A DNA stretch of 53,546 nt from Clostridia bacterium (GTDB taxonomy: Bacteria > Bacillota > Clostridia > Christensenellales > Aristaeellaceae), in NCBI GenBank assembly GCA_017484085.1, contig JAFUTW010000005.1, positions 1 to 53,546 on the forward strand. Reading direction: 5' to 3'. This document shows, piece by piece, positions 33,065-41,023 of the stretch (the first letter of the stretch is position 1; each line of letters starts with the position of its first letter). The notes below the pieces were generated by a model that made no database searches, was not told where the DNA came from, and saw nothing but the letters and a program-made list of their open reading frames with translations. A program made the position numbers and the translations under genes.

Positions 33065-34527
33065 TTATCAGCAGATATAAACTTTTCAAATTCTGGGTGA
33101 TGTTTTTTCAACCAGTCGGCGAACGAGCTCCGGATCTCGATCTTTTCATTGGTCAGGGTGATCGACTGGATGTACTGCTCGATGATGGGCTGCGCGATCT
33201 CGAAGGGCGTCGTCTCATCAATGGAGGCCTGTGCCTTGAAGAACTCGGCGATTCCTTCAACGTCTGCAGGCGGCTGCTCCAGCAGTTTCTGCTGCGCCTG
33301 GATCGCCTCCTCGAGCTGCGTCACCTGATCCCCGAGGGACTTCAACACACTGGGCGGCAGCACGCCGCTGCTGATGTTCTGCACGATGGCGTCGATCTTG
33401 TTCTGCATCTCGCTGATCGTTTTGCGCACGGCGGGCTCTCTGCGCTTCGTGTCCTGGGTGCGCCCGCTGATGTATTTAGAGAGTGCCTCCGCCGCTTCCT
33501 TCTGCACCTCTGGCGTCAGCAGCTGCTGGACGTACCGGATGGCGATCCTGTCCAGCTCCTCGATCCGGATGGACCGCAGCCGCGGCTTCGGATGTTTGGC
33601 ACAGCTGCGGCAAAAATATGAGGGATACTCCACCCCATTGATGCGGGTCACGTGCCCAGTGAGCGGCGCGTTACAATAGCCGCAGCGTGCGATCCCGCTG
33701 CAAAGGTAGCGCCGCGTCTCGGGAGATCGGCCTGCGAATGTCCTGGCGTCCATATTTTTGTTGACCTCCTCAAAAAGTGCTTTGCTGATGATGGCCGGAT
33801 GATGGTCCTCTATGCGTATTGTTTCGCTGCCGTATGTTCGTTCATAAACGCCGGTGTATACGATGTTACGAAGGATCACTGCAACGGATCTCGGGGTGAT
33901 CGGCTTGCCTCTTCGGCCACGGACGCCGGCAGCGGCCATCTGGTCACAGACGTGCTTGATGCCGCGGCCTTGCCGGTGCGCTTCAAAAAGCTGGCGGACC
34001 CACTGCGCCTCCTCTTCGTCGATCACCAGCTGGGAGCGATCGCTCCCGGCGCGATAGCCGAACGGGATCCAGCCGGAGAGGTAATACCCTTTGTGGGCCA
34101 TGACCTTCATGCCTTTTAGCGTCTCGGTGGCCAGGTTTTTGCTGTAGTACTCCGCCCAGGCCTGCATCAGGCTCTCCATGATGATGGCCTCCGGGCTGGT
34201 GCCGAAGTCCTGCGCGACGGCAATCAGGCGCGCCCCGTTCTTCTCGATCTGGTGGCCGTAGATGGCGCTGTCGTATTTGTTGCGGGCGAACCGGTCGTAC
34301 TTGTGCACCAGCACGAAGTCCACGCGGCGCTGCTTCAGCGAGCGGATCATCTCCTGGAAGGCCGGCCGCTCGTCCGTCGTGCCGGAGATCCCGCGGTCGG
34401 CGTATTCTTCGACGATCTGGGTGTCATGGCCGGCGGCCCACTTGCGCATCGCGTCCTGCTGGGCCTCGATGCTGCTCTCATGCTGTCGGTCCGAAGAGAA
34501 CCGGGCATAGGTCACAGCTGTCTGCAT
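33037..34527 (-). CDS. int: Large serine integrase of the prophage
   Basis: This 496-residue site-specific recombinase has an N-terminal resolvase domain (VTYARFSSDRQ with catalytic Ser11, then DRGISGTTDERPAFQEM and VHKYDRFARN). The recombinase domain follows (PFGYRAGSD, ITPRSVAVILRNIVYTGVY), then a zinc ribbon (CGYC ... CRSC, about residues 285-315) and a long coiled coil (about 360-440). It would carry out attP x attB integration at the left prophage end. AGGAGG precedes the ATG. Its tail is similar in type to the truncated recombinase at the left edge of the window. Confidence 0.95.
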   Translation of the reverse strand: MQTAVTYARFSSDRQHESSIEAQQDAMRKWAAGHDTQIVEEYADRGISGTTDERPAFQEMIRSLKQRRVDFVLVHKYDRFARNKYDSAIYGHQIEKNGARLIAVAQDFGTSPEAIIMESLMQAWAEYYSKNLATETLKGMKVMAHKGYYLSGWIPFGYRAGSDRSQLVIDEEEAQWVRQLFEAHRQGRGIKHVCDQMAAAGVRGRRGKPITPRSVAVILRNIVYTGVYERTYGSETIRIEDHHPAIISKALFEEVNKNMDARTFAGRSPETRRYLCSGIARCGYCNAPLTGHVTRINGVEYPSYFCRSCAKHPKPRLRSIRIEELDRIAIRYVQQLLTPEVQKEAAEALSKYISGRTQDTKRREPAVRKTISEMQNKIDAIVQNISSGVLPPSVLKSLGDQVTQLEEAIQAQQKLLEQPPADVEGIAEFFKAQASIDETTPFEIAQPIIEQYIQSITLTNEKIEIRSSFADWLKKHHPEFEKFISADNCTLVFLVL

Positions 34528-34543
34528 TATTGCCTCCTGAAAG

Positions 34544-34559
34544 CCGCCAGCGCTGGCGG
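34544..34559. promoter_or_regulatory. Perfect palindrome ahead of the integrase
   Basis: CCGCCAGCGCTGGCGG is a 16-base perfect palindrome 17 bases before the integrase ATG, abutting its ribosome binding site. It could fold in the mRNA to limit integrase translation or bind a regulator. Confidence 0.45.
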
Positions 34560-34572
34560 TTTTGATCCTTAG

Positions 34573-34905
34573 AATTACAAAATTACATTTTTGTTTTAAA
34601 AAATGTAATTCAAAATGTAAGAGCTGGAGCGGGTCAAAAAGCCTGCAATAGTTAGATAATTAGATACAGATATTCTTAAAATTACAAAATTACAAAAATA
34701 TACATACTATACAGAGACTTTTCGCGCGAGCTTTGTTTCATTAGCAAATTGCGAACCCTTTGTCATCGTGTAAGTGACAGCCCCAGATCCTCCGAAAAAA
34801 ATGTAATTTTGTAATTTGCCCCGATTTACTCAATAATAGCTAGAAAAATGCTCTTACATTTTCTCTTACAAATTACAGAATTTTTTGTAATTGGTTTTGT
34901 AATCA
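34573..34905. repeat. TTACA/TGTAA repeat region
   Basis: More than ten copies of TTACA or its complement TGTAA occur in pairs 7, 8 or 12 bases apart: ATTACAAAATTACA at 34573 and 34681, TGTAATTTTGTAATTT at 34802, GTAATT/TGTAA at 34604-34620, and a dense group at 34854-34902. The 410-base region between integrase and the small membrane protein otherwise lacks genes, is very AT-rich and also holds a distant repressor operator (34741-34755). It may be a regulatory or replication/excision control region. Confidence 0.65.
34741..34755. promoter_or_regulatory. Ninth repressor operator candidate
   Basis: TTAGCAAATTGCGAA has half-sites TTAGC and TTCGC (reverse complement of GCGAA). Both half-site types occur in the operators beside the repressor gene. 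It lies 214 bases from the integrase start. Confidence 0.5.
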
Positions 34906-34919
34906 GCGCGTGTTATAAT
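34891..34919 (+). promoter_or_regulatory. Promoter of the small membrane protein
   Basis: TTGGTT, a 17-base spacer and perfect TATAAT. The -35 and spacer overlap two TGTAA repeats, so repeat-binding protein would affect it. Confidence 0.6.
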
Positions 34920-34937
34920 GGCTGCGGGGGTGAAGAT

Positions 34938-35162
34938 ATGAAGCTGTTTAAATGGGTCTTTGTGCTGCTGATGGTCGGGGCGCTTGTCTTCGCCGGCTAC
35001 TCGTTCTCAGTGGGGAAGCATGACCAGGTCAACAGCTATCTGCTCTGGGCGCTCGCCTTCTGGTGCGGCCTCATCTGCGTCGAGTGGATGGGCAGCATGG
35101 AAGAGGAGAGCCAGAAGCAGACGAAGCTGCTGGAAGAGATCAACAAGAAGCTGGACAAGTAA
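34938..35162 (+). CDS. Small two-span membrane protein
   Basis: This 74-residue protein has two hydrophobic segments (about residues 5-26 and 36-52), followed by a charged helical tail (MEEESQKQTKLLEEINKKLDK) that may form a coiled coil. GGGGGTGAAGAT precedes the ATG. It lies between integrase and repressor on the opposite strand from both, with its own promoter and terminator, so it can be expressed in the lysogen. Such positions often hold superinfection exclusion or other lysogenic conversion genes; that role is inference. Confidence 0.65.
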   Translation: MKLFKWVFVLLMVGALVFAGYSFSVGKHDQVNSYLLWALAFWCGLICVEWMGSMEEESQKQTKLLEEINKKLDK

Positions 35163-35177
35163 AGAGAACGGCATCAG

Positions 35178-35202
35178 CCGCCTGCGGGCGGCTCTTTTTT
35201 TA
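35178..35202 (+). terminator. Terminator of the small membrane protein gene
   Basis: AGCCGCC-TGC-GGGCGGCT followed by CTTTTTTT. Confidence 0.88.
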
Positions 35203-35214
35203 TGCCCGGGAACG

Positions 35215-35577
35215 TCAGCAGGCGTCCGTGTCCGTCTTGCTCTGATCCGCTTGTGCGTACTGGCTGCGGAGGTAGTCGGCGTAGCGGTCCAGCTCAGCGC
35301 GGGCCTGATCGGGCAGGTCGTCGTAGCCGCTGCGGGGGATGGTGGCACCGAAGACGGAGGCGGAGGCCTTCGGCTTCGTGTCTTCCTCGATCTCCAGCAG
35401 ATAGTCAGCAGAGACGTCCAGGATCCTGCAGAGCTTGACCAGCATTTCAAAGGATGGCTCCCGCTTTCCGTGCTCCCAGCTGGAGTATGCGGCGGGGGTG
35501 ATCCGGAGCTTGTCCGCTATGGCCCGGCCGGTCAGGTTATTCTTCGTGCGTGCATCTTTCAGCCGTTCGCAAAACAT
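35215..35577 (-). CDS. Prophage repressor, XRE/HTH family
   Basis: This 120-residue protein has an N-terminal helix-turn-helix (ERLKDARTKNNLTGRAIADK, then ITPAAYSSWEHGKREPS), followed by LCRILDVSADYLL. The C-terminal 50 residues are acidic and unlike a LexA-type peptidase, so induction by RecA self-cleavage is not expected. The ATG at 35577 follows AAGGAGGG. Its promoter, with an operator in the spacer, starts 94 bases upstream, which suggests autoregulation. Confidence 0.88.
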   Translation of the reverse strand: MFCERLKDARTKNNLTGRAIADKLRITPAAYSSWEHGKREPSFEMLVKLCRILDVSADYLLEIEEDTKPKASASVFGATIPRSGYDDLPDQARAELDRYADYLRSQYAQADQSKTDTDAC

Positions 35578-35670
35578 TAATAAAGCCCTCCTTGCATTAA
35601 CAAAAAGTAAAATATAAACCCTGCAAACATTCGCAAAAAGTAAATGAATCATTAGCAAAAAGCTAATTTA

Positions 35671-35699
35671 ATTATAATTAACAAATAGTTAATAGTCAA
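35671..35699 (-). promoter_or_regulatory. Repressor promoter (leftward)
   Basis: Reading leftward, TTGACT, a 17-base spacer and perfect TATAAT. The spacer (35677-35693) contains the whole operator 35678-35692. Confidence 0.88.
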
Positions 35700-35747
35700 T
35701 GCTATAAACAAAAAGTTAATGCACATAAACAAAATGTTAAAAAAGAA

Positions 35748-35776
35748 TTGACAATAAACAAATCGTTAACTATAAT
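35748..35776 (+). promoter_or_regulatory. Early promoter (rightward)
   Basis: Perfect consensus TTGACA, 17-base spacer and TATAAT. The spacer (35754-35770) contains the whole operator 35755-35769. Confidence 0.92.
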
Positions 35777-35828
35777 AGCAACATATCGGCAACCAACATA
35801 AACAAAGCGTTAATAAGGAGGGCAAGAG

Positions 35829-36080
35829 ATGACGATGGGAGAACGGCTGCGGGAGCTGCGGCTGGAAAAAGGGTACTCACTCAACACGATGGCCGACGCG
35901 GTCGGCATGACGCCGCCTGGCTATCTGCGGCTGGAGGACGGTACCGGCGGCAAGACCTTCGAGAAGCTGCCGGTGATCGCCAAGACGCTGGGCTGCCCAA
36001 TCGACAAACTCTTTCCGGAGATGGATCCGGTGGACGCGTCTGCCGATCCGGAGCCGGAGGACGATGAGATCCCGTTTTGA
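35829..36080 (+). CDS. Cro-like XRE/HTH protein
   Basis: This 83-residue protein is almost entirely a helix-turn-helix domain (GERLRELRLEKGYSLNTMADAVGM, TPPGYLRLEDGTGGKTFEKL), followed by IAKTLGCPIDKLF and an acidic tail. It is the first gene of the rightward early transcript; AAGGAGGGC precedes the ATG. By position it is the Cro-like antagonist of the repressor. Confidence 0.88.
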   Translation: MTMGERLRELRLEKGYSLNTMADAVGMTPPGYLRLEDGTGGKTFEKLPVIAKTLGCPIDKLFPEMDPVDASADPEPEDDEIPF

Positions 36081-36094
36081 GGAGGGGGAAAGAC

Positions 36095-36349
36095 ATGGCT
36101 GTGATGATCTATGAACAGATCCGCGAGAGGATCGTCGAGATCCTGAAGGATCACCCGCTGAGTGAGATCGAGACGAACATGCTGGCGGAGTATGCGGACT
36201 GCTCAAGGATGACGGAGGCGGCCTCCATTCAGTACGGCACGGTCGAGGACTGGCTGGAGTGTTCGTCCAGGATCAGCCCGCGGGAGCGCAAGGAACTGAA
36301 GGAACTGCGCGCCAGGCTGCGGTACAGGCAGCCGGAGGCGATGGCATGA
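36095..36349 (+). CDS. Small early prophage protein of unknown function
   Basis: This 84-residue, helical, charged protein contains ERIVEILKDHPLSEIETNML and a basic end (LKELRARLRYRQPE). GGAGGGGGAAAGAC precedes the ATG. It overlaps the next gene by 4 bases. No domain is recognised. Confidence 0.65.
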   Translation: MAVMIYEQIRERIVEILKDHPLSEIETNMLAEYADCSRMTEAASIQYGTVEDWLECSSRISPRERKELKELRARLRYRQPEAMA

Positions 36350-36654
36350 CGGACGGCCCGATGACCTGCGACGCGCAGGAACTGAAGAGGCTGCAGGCCA
36401 TGCTGGAGAAGGAAGGCATCCCGTGCGAATGGTTCACGGACGGGGCCGGCGCCGCGCTGAAGCTTCCCAGCTTCATGGAATGGTACAGCGGCGGAAGCCT
36501 TCGGGCTTCGGTGATCGAGACGCCTTACTCCTACGGCGGGAAGCAGGGGCTGCTGGAGGTCTGGATCCGCGGCGGCAAGACCGCGGGCGGGCCGGTCGGC
36601 TGGCTCACGGCGGAGCAAGTGATGGAAAAGCTCAGGAAGGAGTTTAAAAAATGA
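36346..36654 (+). CDS. Small early prophage protein of unknown function
   Basis: This 102-residue protein has an N-terminal helix (AQELKRLQAMLEKEGIPCEW) and a beta-rich middle (ASVIETPYSYGGKQGLLEVW). Start and stop are both in 4-base overlaps with neighbours, which fixes the ATG at 36346. No known domain is recognised. Confidence 0.65.
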   Translation: MTDGPMTCDAQELKRLQAMLEKEGIPCEWFTDGAGAALKLPSFMEWYSGGSLRASVIETPYSYGGKQGLLEVWIRGGKTAGGPVGWLTAEQVMEKLRKEFKK

Positions 36655-37307
36655 ACGTTAAGCTACTTACGTATACGCCCAGCCCGGACTGGGTATGCGC
36701 GACGGCCGCCGGCATGTGCACGCATAGGGGACCGAGCACCCGCGTGCTGCGCGCTGCCATGAAGAGCGGCCACACCTCGGTGGCAGAGCATGCCGCCTTC
36801 ACCTTTGAGATCCGCGGGATCTCCCGCGTGACCCTGCAGCAGCTGGTGCGGCACCGGCACGCCTCCTACTCGGTGGAGAGCCAGCGCCATGTGACGATCG
36901 AAAGCCTGACGGAGCACTGCGTCATCCCGGAGAGCTTCGACCGCCTGGGTGTGGATGTGCGCCCGCTGCTCGCTGAGCTGCAGCACACCTACGAGCTCCT
37001 CATGGCGGCCGGCGTGCCGATGGAGGACGCGCGCTACGTCCTTCCGGAGGGGGCCTGCACCAGCCTGGTGCTGACGATGAACGCCCGGGAGCTCCGGCAC
37101 TTCTTCCGGCTGCGGTGCTGCAACCGCGCCCAGTGGGAGATCCGTGCCCTGGCCGACGCCATGCTGGTCCTCTGCAGGCAGGCGGCTCCGGTGCTCTTCG
37201 AGCGGTGCGGCGCGCCCTGCCAGTGCGGGGAACCGTGCCCGGAGGTGCGGGGCTGCGGACATCCCAGGACGCCGGAGACGGCGGAGGTGCCCGATGCTGG
37301 AGATTAA
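36651..37307 (+). CDS. thyX: Flavin-dependent thymidylate synthase ThyX
   Basis: This 218-residue enzyme makes dTMP from dUMP with methylene-tetrahydrofolate and FADH2. The ThyX motif appears as RHRHASYSVESQRH near residue 66, with SVAEHAAFTFEIRGISRVTLQQLVRH just ahead. Later, RYVLPEGACTSLVLTMNARELRHFFRLRCC and AQWEIRALADAML match the catalytic C-terminal half. The motif has S-V where N is common before the second Ser. The last 35 residues are cysteine-rich. Phage copies raise thymidylate supply during replication. Confidence 0.92.
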   Translation: MNVKLLTYTPSPDWVCATAAGMCTHRGPSTRVLRAAMKSGHTSVAEHAAFTFEIRGISRVTLQQLVRHRHASYSVESQRHVTIESLTEHCVIPESFDRLGVDVRPLLAELQHTYELLMAAGVPMEDARYVLPEGACTSLVLTMNARELRHFFRLRCCNRAQWEIRALADAMLVLCRQAAPVLFERCGAPCQCGEPCPEVRGCGHPRTPETAEVPDAGD

Positions 37308-37533
37308 GGTCCGGACGGAAGAGGACGGCAGCCGCACGACGGAGTTCTCCTGCGAAGGGGAGACGGAGGACGTGATGATCGACACCGTCTACGCGGCGGC
37401 CACGGTCATCGACTATATGATCCGGGGAGACTATCTGCAGGCCTCCATGCTGGAGACCGTGGAAGACTTCTGCAAGGATCTGCAAAACGTACTGAACGAA
37501 GAGGCGGAGAGACGCCAGGAGGGAGAAAAATGA
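37294..37533 (+). CDS. Small acidic prophage protein of unknown function
   Basis: This 79-residue protein has a beta-rich start (LEIKVRTEEDGSRTTEFSCEG) and helices (DTVYAAATVIDYMI, LETVEDFCKDLQNVLNEEAE). It overlaps the thyX end by 14 bases and the next gene by 4. A GGAGG site lies inside thyX. Confidence 0.62.
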   Translation: MLEIKVRTEEDGSRTTEFSCEGETEDVMIDTVYAAATVIDYMIRGDYLQASMLETVEDFCKDLQNVLNEEAERRQEGEK

Positions 37534-37817
37534 AACACGTCTATGTCGGAGACTGCCCCGTCTGCGGGGCGCAGCGGGAGCTGAAGATCTCGCACGATGG
37601 ATACTGGAAGCCCGCCGGAGAAGACCGACCGCCGGAGTGGGTGACGCTTTACACGGTCCTGAAGGCACGCTGCCCCAGGCATCCGGATGAACCGGGCCGC
37701 AGCTGGAAGTTCGAGGCGGGTGAAGAGTGGCAGCTGACGCTGAAGGTAGAGGAGGATGACTATGCAGATCCCGGTGAGGGTGGTGTCCCGCAGGGAGAAG
37801 GAACGGGGCGGGCCTGA
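37530..37817 (+). CDS. Small zinc-ribbon-like prophage protein
   Basis: This 95-residue protein has CPVC (residues 9-12) and a distal CPRHPDE, a possible zinc site, plus WKFEAGEEWQLTLKVEEDD. Its C-terminal 20 residues overlap the next gene by 56 bases in another frame. Function unknown. Confidence 0.58.
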   Translation: MKHVYVGDCPVCGAQRELKISHDGYWKPAGEDRPPEWVTLYTVLKARCPRHPDEPGRSWKFEAGEEWQLTLKVEEDDYADPGEGGVPQGEGTGRA

Positions 37818-37986
37818 GCGCCTGATCCTGGAGGAGACCCAGACGGCGGAGGTGCCGCGCTCCCTTGTGGTGGAGTGGACTGCGCAGGCGCTGGTCCGCT
37901 TCGCGCCGGAGGGCCAGGCGAATGAGTGGGCCTCGGCCTTCACCGATGCCGTGAAGGCGGGCGCTTTTACAAACATCCCGGGCTGA
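37762..37986 (+). CDS. Small prophage protein of unknown function
   Basis: This 74-residue protein starts at ATG 37762, six bases after GAGGAGG; the ATG at 37756 is too close to that site. It has no recognisable domain. Confidence 0.55.
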   Translation: MQIPVRVVSRREKERGGPERLILEETQTAEVPRSLVVEWTAQALVRFAPEGQANEWASAFTDAVKAGAFTNIPG

Positions 37987-38014
37987 TGCCCGATGATATA
38001 GACGGGAGACCGAT

Positions 38015-40999
38015 ATGAGACTGGACGAATGGCGTCAGCTGCTGAACGTGGACCACTACAAAAGCCGGGACGATGAGGATTTCTGGGCCGTCTGTCCCTG
38101 CCATAACGATCACGAGGCCAGCCTGCACGTGCACATCGGCGGGGATCGTCAGATCGTGATGAAGTGCTTTGTCTGCGGCGCGGACCGGAAGAGCGTGGCG
38201 GAGGCGCTGGGGTACAAGCTCTCCGACGTCGCTGTGGATGCCAGAACGGGAGAGCCGCCGGCAAGGTATGCGGCCCGGGCAGAGCGCAGCCGGGAGCCCC
38301 GGAAGGGGAAAAAGGTCCGGCCGTACCGGGAGGGCGACGAGTGGATGCTGCCCCGCGGCAAGGGAGAGGACGGCAAGCCGGAAAAGGTGCCCTTTAAGAT
38401 CGTGCGGGTGTACGAGTACAGGGACGCCCAGGGCGCCGTCGTCCTGCGCAAGGCCCGGCTGGAAGCCTACAACCCGGACGGCACCCGCAGGGACAAGTCC
38501 TTCGCGGTGCAGTCCACGGAAGACGGCGGAAAGACCTGGGTGAACAATGACGGGAAATGGGGCGCGCTGCTCTACCGTGCGGACGAACTGGCCGCGGCCT
38601 GCCGTGAGCGCCGGGAGGTCATCCTGTGCGAGGGCGAGAAGGACGCGGACAACCTGCGCGCCCTGGGCTATACGGCCACGACGGCCCAGCACGGCGCCGG
38701 CAGCGGCCGGAACATGGAGGGCAAGTGGTCCTCCGAACAGACGCAGGCCCTGGAGGGCTGCGGGGCTGTGACGCTGCTGCCGGACAACGATCAGGTGGGC
38801 GAAAGCTTCATGCAGTACGTCGCCTCCCAGCTGTACGCCTCGGGGATCCGCTGCCGCGTCGTCCATATCGCGGACGCCTGGCCGGACATCCCCAAGAAAG
38901 CAGACTTCACGGACTGGGCGCTGGATCTCAAGGGCAGGGGCGTGGGCCGCGCGGAGCTGGTGCAGCGTCTCACCGACCTCATCACCATGGCGCCGGACTG
39001 GAACCCGGACGGCGTGCCGGTGTTCACGGTGGGAAAAGGCGGGAGCAATTCCCCCTCGCCTGGTCCGATTCCAGTGGGCGGACCGGAGGCTCAGGGGAAC
39101 AGCACCCGCCCCGACAGGGCAAAGAGCGGCAAGCCGGACGGCGAGGACGGGCAGGACAAGGACTGGGACGACTACCACGGCCTCAAGGCCTACGGCGTCA
39201 AATGGGGCAAGCTGTGCGCCATCGGGAAGAACGGGGCCAGCGTGATCGCCGACTTCGTGCCGACGCTCACCGAGACGATCCAGCGGGACGACGGGCAGGA
39301 CATCTCCATGGAGTTCACCGTCTCCGCGACGATCGGCGAGGGGGACAAGGCCCGCAGGCTGAAGGACGCCCGCGTCCTGGGCGTCTCTAAGCTGAAGGCC
39401 ATGGACTGGACGGTCGAGAACTGGGGAGCCTACGGCCGCGTGGCACCCGGCAGCGGAACGCCGGGCAAGGTGTACGACGCCATCCTGAGGGCCGGCCAGA
39501 AGACCAGCCAATGGCGCACGATCTACGGGCACACGGGCGTGGCCATCATCGACGGGAAGCCCTGCTACCTGTACAACGGCGGGGCCATCGGCGCGGACGG
39601 CGTCTCCGTCGAGCTGAAGAACAACCTGCGGTACTACGATCTGACGGACGAGGGGGTCTCAGCCGAAGACGGGGCGCGCGCGACCTGGGCGCTGGCCCAG
39701 GCGCTCCCGGACCGGGTGATCCTTCCGCTGCTGGCGCAGGCGTACCTTGCGCCCGTCTACAGCGTGCTGGAAGAGATGGACGCGCCGCCCTCTTACGTGG
39801 TCTATGTGGCCGGCGAGACAGGCGCCTACAAGTCCACCGTCGTCAGCTACGTGATGGCGCACTTCGGCCGGTTTTACAACCGGCGATTTCCGGCCACGTT
39901 CGAGGATACGGCCAACAGCGCCAGGGACAAGACCTTCATCGTGAAGGACGCCCTCTACGTGGTGGACGACTACAACCCGCAGAACGACCGCAGGGCGATG
40001 GCCAGGATGGACGGCGTGGCCAATACGGTCATCACGGCGATCGCCGACCGCGCGGAGCGCGGCGGACTGACCGCCACCAAGGACCTGCGCGAGGAGCGCC
40101 CGGCGCGGTGCACCTGCATCATGACGGGTGAGCAGCTGCCCAACCTGGGCCAGGGCCGCGTGCTGCGCCTCTACGTCATCAACGTGGCGCCCGGAGAGCT
40201 GGCGCAAAGCCCGCAGGAACAGCTGAGGCCCTTTGCGGAGAAAGCCGGCGCGGGCTACTACAGGGCCAGTATGCGCGGGTACATCTCCCGGCTGCTGGAG
40301 CGGTGGGACGGCATCAAAAAAGAGATCAGCGCCAGGCTGGACCGGTGCCAGCAGGTGGCGGACGCCTTCCTGGACCGGCGCTGGGGACGGATGGGCCACG
40401 CGGCCTCGTGCCTGCTGCTGGGCTGCGACCTCATGGTGGAGCACCTGCAGGCGCTCGGGGTGATCGAGGCCGGGCCGGAAGCCTACCATCGGGAGATCAT
40501 GCGCTGCTGGAGGGCTATTGAGGCGAACATCCGGGCCCAGACGGACGCGATCGCGGAGGCGACGCCGGCGCGCATGTGGCTCTCGGCCCTGCGCAGCCTG
40601 ACGCGCACCCAGCAGGTGGCCTACTCCGATCTCATGAACCAGGAGAGCGTGGACAAGTTCCTGCCGAACAAGGTCGGCTGGATGGACGACCGCTGGTACT
40701 ACCTCGAGGCCGACATGGCCGACAAGGCGGTGCGCCAGCTGTGGAAGGACAGCGGCCAGGATGTGGGCATGTCAAATAAGCAGATCCACCGGCAGCTCCT
40801 CGAGATGGGCCTGCTGCTGCCAGGCACCGGGCCGGACGGGAAGCCGACGCCGGGGCGGGCCAAGTCCATCGGCGGGAAGACGCGGCGCGTGCTGTGGATC
40901 CCGCGCGACCGGGTGGATCGTGAGGAAGGCGAGGAAGAGCTGGAGGAAGTACACGACGAAGCGCCTGCCCAGTGGGTGACTGAGCAGGAGAAGTTTTAA
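38015..40999 (+). CDS. Phage replication protein: CHC2-type zinc finger, Toprim and DUF927-like ATPase
   Basis: This 994-residue protein combines primase and helicase features. The N-terminus has a primase-type zinc finger (CPCHNDHEASLHVHIG ... MKCFVCGADR). A Toprim part has ILCEGEKDADNLRALGY (about 205-225) and LLPDNDQVGE. A low-complexity linker (335-385, Pro, Gly and Asp rich) joins a DUF927-type P-loop ATPase with GETGAYKST (near 605) and FIVKDALYVVDDYNP as Walker B. The end is helical, followed by EEGEEELEEVHDE. It is the likely replicative primase-helicase of the phage. The gene starts 28 bases after its neighbour, and ACGGGAGACC supplies a weak ribosome site. Confidence 0.88.
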   Translation: MRLDEWRQLLNVDHYKSRDDEDFWAVCPCHNDHEASLHVHIGGDRQIVMKCFVCGADRKSVAEALGYKLSDVAVDARTGEPPARYAARAERSREPRKGKKVRPYREGDEWMLPRGKGEDGKPEKVPFKIVRVYEYRDAQGAVVLRKARLEAYNPDGTRRDKSFAVQSTEDGGKTWVNNDGKWGALLYRADELAAACRERREVILCEGEKDADNLRALGYTATTAQHGAGSGRNMEGKWSSEQTQALEGCGAVTLLPDNDQVGESFMQYVASQLYASGIRCRVVHIADAWPDIPKKADFTDWALDLKGRGVGRAELVQRLTDLITMAPDWNPDGVPVFTVGKGGSNSPSPGPIPVGGPEAQGNSTRPDRAKSGKPDGEDGQDKDWDDYHGLKAYGVKWGKLCAIGKNGASVIADFVPTLTETIQRDDGQDISMEFTVSATIGEGDKARRLKDARVLGVSKLKAMDWTVENWGAYGRVAPGSGTPGKVYDAILRAGQKTSQWRTIYGHTGVAIIDGKPCYLYNGGAIGADGVSVELKNNLRYYDLTDEGVSAEDGARATWALAQALPDRVILPLLAQAYLAPVYSVLEEMDAPPSYVVYVAGETGAYKSTVVSYVMAHFGRFYNRRFPATFEDTANSARDKTFIVKDALYVVDDYNPQNDRRAMARMDGVANTVITAIADRAERGGLTATKDLREERPARCTCIMTGEQLPNLGQGRVLRLYVINVAPGELAQSPQEQLRPFAEKAGAGYYRASMRGYISRLLERWDGIKKEISARLDRCQQVADAFLDRRWGRMGHAASCLLLGCDLMVEHLQALGVIEAGPEAYHREIMRCWRAIEANIRAQTDAIAEATPARMWLSALRSLTRTQQVAYSDLMNQESVDKFLPNKVGWMDDRWYYLEADMADKAVRQLWKDSGQDVGMSNKQIHRQLLEMGLLLPGTGPDGKPTPGRAKSIGGKTRRVLWIPRDRVDREEGEEELEEVHDEAPAQWVTEQEKF

Positions 41000-41023
41000 C
41001 CAGGATTTGACAGGAGGAACAAC

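Larger units (their letters stand above)
35597..35813. promoter_or_regulatory. Array of eight 15-base operators in the lysogeny switch
   Basis: Imperfect palindromes of the form T(T/A)ANC-AAANN-GTTAA start at 35597, 35630, 35652, 35678, 35705, 35726, 35755 and 35799. Clear examples are TTAGCAAAAAGCTAA (35652), TTAACAAATAGTTAA (35678) and TAAACAAATCGTTAA (35755). The first copy is one base short. The fourth lies in the spacer of the leftward promoter and the seventh in the spacer of the rightward promoter. They are the expected binding sites of the two flanking HTH proteins. Confidence 0.88.

Noticed and set aside
35215-35577. LexA-like self-cleaving repressor
   Set aside because: The C-terminal half is short and lacks the Ser-Lys peptidase pattern.
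35597-35813. CRISPR or iteron array in the switch region
   Set aside because: Sites are short palindromes with irregular spacing tied to promoters and HTH genes; operators explain them fully.
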